From CAKZYD01 sp039814715 (GTDB lineage Bacteria; Pseudomonadota; Alphaproteobacteria; Sphingomonadales; CAKZYD01), in assembly GCA_039814715.1 (NCBI GenBank), contig JBCCAR010000001.1, forward strand, positions 62,001 through 126,000: 64,000 nt of DNA, in the 5' to 3' direction. The position numbers and the translations under genes were made by a program. Of the stretch, positions 61,700 to 64,000 are shown in pieces. The notes under the pieces are model-generated. The model saw only the letters and a program-made list of their open reading frames with translations, did no database searches and was not told where the DNA came from. Position 1 is the stretch's first letter. Every line of letters starts with the position of its first letter.

Positions 61700-62861
61700 G
61701 GAGCGCCCCTTCATTGCTGCGCGCCGGTATATCAAAAGGCATTTGCCCCTCCCTGGCATAGGCGGATACCTTATCCCAGTCCAGAGATACGCCAAGTCCA
61801 GGCCCTTGCGGAATTTGAAGCTCAAAATCCTTATAAATCAGAGGCTCGATAGTAAGGCTATCGCGCTGCAACAGAGGACCGAACAACTCCGTGTCCCAGC
61901 GAAACGTCGGCACCGTGGCAAACAGCTGAGCTGATGCAGCCGTTCCAACCGGACCTTCAAGCATCGTCCCTCCATAAAGGTCCATATGGCCAGTTTGGGC
62001 GATATCGATCATCGCGCGCGCTGCCAGCAAGCCGCCCGCTTGCGCAATCTTGATGGAGACCGCATGGCCAGCGCGGGCCCGGGTAATCTCGTACATACGC
62101 TGCGGGCCATTGATTGCCTCATCCGTCATGATTGCAATCTCACTCGAGCGCGTGAGCATTGCCAGCCCTTCGATATCATCGCGCGCGATGGGTTGCTCAA
62201 TCAGCTCGGCGCCCGCATCGGCAAACATGCGGCAGCCGCGCTGCGCGTCCAAAAACCGCCAGCCTTGGTTTACATCCACGCGGAAGCGCGCGCGGTCGCC
62301 AAAATGGGCTACGAGACGAGCGATCCAATCACAGTCCTCTGCAAGACTGCGGCGCCCGATTTTCACTTTGAAGATGTTATGGCGACGCTGCTGTAAGAGC
62401 TTTTCGCCTTCCTCTATATCAGCACCAAAATCGCCGCTGGCGAGTGTCCATAAAACCGGAACAGCCGTGCGCACAGCGCCGCCAAGCAGCGCGCTGACCG
62501 GCACCGCGAGCGACTTTCCAACCAGATCCCAAATGGCGGTTTCCACCGCGCACTTAGCAAAATGATTGCCCACGATGGCTTTGGAGAGCGCAGCCATAAT
62601 GGCGCGGGGTTTGCTGGCGTCCATTCCAGTCACCAGCGGCGCCACATGCGCATCAATTAGGGTTTTTATGGTCTCGGGGCTTTCAGGAACATAAGCAGCG
62701 CCGCGAATGGTTGTCGCTTCTCCAATCCCAACCTCTCCGTCCTCGCTGGTGATGACAACCAGCACACAAGACTGCCGCTCCATAACGGCCATAGTCATCA
62801 TATGTGCGCGCTTTAATGGCACGTCGACAATGAGGGTCTGAACAGTCCGTATCTTTATCAT
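61689..62861 (-). CDS. catB: Muconate cycloisomerase
   Basis: A 390-residue enolase-superfamily enzyme converting cis,cis-muconate to muconolactone. The mandelate-racemase-type catalytic lysine is in NIFKVKIGR near residue 165, and metal-ligand acids lie in RVDVNQGW, ELIEQPI and MTDEAI; a second catalytic Lys is in SIKIAQAGG. The frame starts at a TTG two codons upstream, but the ATG at 62861 has AAGG eight to nine bases before it. It is the first gene of catB-catC-catA-pcaD and follows the BCCT transporter gene on the same strand. Confidence 0.93.
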   Translation of the reverse strand: MIKIRTVQTLIVDVPLKRAHMMTMAVMERQSCVLVVITSEDGEVGIGEATTIRGAAYVPESPETIKTLIDAHVAPLVTGMDASKPRAIMAALSKAIVGNHFAKCAVETAIWDLVGKSLAVPVSALLGGAVRTAVPVLWTLASGDFGADIEEGEKLLQQRRHNIFKVKIGRRSLAEDCDWIARLVAHFGDRARFRVDVNQGWRFLDAQRGCRMFADAGAELIEQPIARDDIEGLAMLTRSSEIAIMTDEAINGPQRMYEITRARAGHAVSIKIAQAGGLLAARAMIDIAQTGHMDLYGGTMLEGPVGTAASAQLFATVPTFRWDTELFGPLLQRDSLTIEPLIYKDFELQIPQGPGLGVSLDWDKVSAYAREGQMPFDIPARSNEGALHAV

Positions 62862-62910
62862 GCTCAAACCTTAGAGTTCGCGATCACCGCTTTGAAATAC
62901 CGATTAGACA

Positions 62911-64000
62911 TTAAGTTATGTCTTTGCCGCGATACTGGTCTTTCATAAGCGCGAGCAGCAAACACCCACCGCACAGCACTAAAATAATCGCAAAAGGCAA
63001 ACCAGCGACGATAACCGCATTTTGCATGCTGCCCAGCGCGCCTGCCCCGCCTCCAACGAGCAGCGCAATAGCAACGCCGCCTTCAAGGAGTGCCCAAAAA
63101 ACGCGCTGCGCAACAGGCGCTTCTTCGCGGCCGCCAGCTGTGATGGTATCAACCACAAGTGAGCCTGAATCAGACGAAGTGACAAAAAAGATGATCAAAA
63201 GTGTCAGCGCTATAAGTGAGGATATAAGCGGCAGCGGCAACGCTTCGAGCGTCTGCCAGATGACCAGATAATCCTTATCGATCCCGCCTGCTAAAGCGCC
63301 GACCCCTTGCTGCATTTGGCTAATCGCGGTTTTGCCAAATGCGGAAAACCAAACGAGACCAACAACCGTGGGCACCAGAATAACGCACAGCAAAAATGTC
63401 CGAATGCTGCGGCCGTAAGAAATGCGCGCAATGAACATGCCCACGAAGGGCGCCCAAGCAATCCACCAGGCCCAATAAAGCAGCGTCCAGTTCTGAAAGA
63501 ACAGAGTATCGTCCCGGCCGCGCCACCGGCTAAAGTCTAGGAAATGCGCGGGATAATCGAGCGCGGCCTGGCCTATTGTTGCGGTGATAGCGCCCGAAGG
63601 GCCCACCACGAGCACAAACACCAAAAGGCCTGCCGCAAGCCACATATTCGCAGTGCTCAGGCGGCGTATGCCTTTATCGAGCCCCAAGGCGACAGATACT
63701 GTAGCGGCAGCCGTGATGACGCAAATGAGGAGGATTTGATTGGCTTGGCTATCATCTGCGCCGAACAGATAGCCAAGCCCGCTGATGGCCAAGGTCGCAC
63801 CAAAGCCTAAGGTGGTCGCAAGGCCGAATACGGTTGCCAACACCGCAAAGATATCGATTACAAAGCCAGGCCAGGCGCGAATATAGCGGCCAAGCAGCGG
63901 GGAAAAGCCCGAGCGCATGGTCAGCGGCAAACCTTTATTGAAATGAAAATATGCAAGCGCCAAACCAGCCAGCGCATAAATTGCCCACGGGGTTAAGCCC
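62911..64000 (-). CDS. BCCT family transporter (partial, cut by window edge)
   Basis: C-terminal part of a betaine/choline/carnitine transporter, a 12-segment secondary transporter that imports quaternary ammonium compounds with Na+ or H+. The frame is open to the window end, with the codons beyond the first in-frame TTG reading GLTPWAIYALAG, the BCCT consensus; so the N-terminal part lies beyond the right edge. Visible marks include YWAWWIAWAPFVGMFIARIS and FFVTSSDSGSLVVDTITAGG. It is 50 bp upstream of catB on the same strand. Its neighbourhood suggests that the island's substrate may carry a quaternary ammonium group, but that is inference. Confidence 0.92.
   Translation of the reverse strand, partial: GLTPWAIYALAGLALAYFHFNKGLPLTMRSGFSPLLGRYIRAWPGFVIDIFAVLATVFGLATTLGFGATLAISGLGYLFGADDSQANQILLICVITAAATVSVALGLDKGIRRLSTANMWLAAGLLVFVLVVGPSGAITATIGQAALDYPAHFLDFSRWRGRDDTLFFQNWTLLYWAWWIAWAPFVGMFIARISYGRSIRTFLLCVILVPTVVGLVWFSAFGKTAISQMQQGVGALAGGIDKDYLVIWQTLEALPLPLISSLIALTLLIIFFVTSSDSGSLVVDTITAGGREEAPVAQRVFWALLEGGVAIALLVGGGAGALGSMQNAVIVAGLPFAIILVLCGGCLLLALMKDQYRGKDIT

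Overview
This 64 kb window reads as chromosomal DNA of an alphaproteobacterium of moderate G+C. The pointers are the purL-bolA-grxD order, a phoR-pstSCAB-phoU-phoB operon with long PstC and PstA proteins, a class II DAHP synthase, and an exosortase A exopolysaccharide locus. Genus is not decidable by eye; a marine member of the Hyphomonadaceae/Parvularculaceae/sphingomonad-like groups is only a guess. No tRNA, rRNA, CRISPR array, transposase or prophage gene was found. Both edges cut genes: purL on the left, a BCCT transporter on the right.

Layout. 1-20 kb is mostly housekeeping: purL end, BolA, monothiol glutaredoxin, an orphan Tat-exported molybdopterin hydroxylase subunit, rpsD, a two-gene RND efflux system, trmJ-gltX-nadE, DAHP synthase, glutathione reductase, glmS, glmU and a phosphoglycolate phosphatase. 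20-23 kb (minus strand) holds a four-gene cassette: a small Tat-signal protein, a PqqD-like protein, an HprK-related kinase and a nucleotidyltransferase. This is my best candidate for a poorly described system, a peptide/protein-modifying cassette whose substrate may be the small Tat protein. 23-30.7 kb is the phosphate regulon operon, transcribed away from that cassette across a shared 340-bp region with a candidate Pho box.

31-52 kb is an exosortase A (XrtA/EpsH) locus. The minus-strand block encodes polysaccharide export, chain length control, tyrosine kinase, outer membrane protein, ATPase, deacetylase, FemAB protein, glycosyltransferase, exosortase-EpsI fusion and an asparagine-synthase-like amidotransferase. 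A second part encodes an acyl-CoA ligase, a PLP decarboxylase, a GNAT protein, an acyl carrier protein, two alpha/beta-hydrolase-like proteins with non-serine nucleophile elbows, and an O-antigen-ligase-like protein. No PEP-CTERM substrate is visible here.

52-64 kb is an aromatic catabolism island. An AraC regulator is followed by two Rieske oxygenase units, each with its own copy of a small unknown protein; then come a Rieske ferredoxin, an NTF2-like protein, an acetamidase/formamidase, a LysR regulator, the catechol ortho-cleavage genes catB-catC-catA-pcaD, and a BCCT transporter. Together they suggest uptake of a compound, possibly an amide or quaternary ammonium aromatic, its hydroxylation to catechol, and ring cleavage to 3-oxoadipate. 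The actual upper-pathway substrate cannot be read from the sequence.
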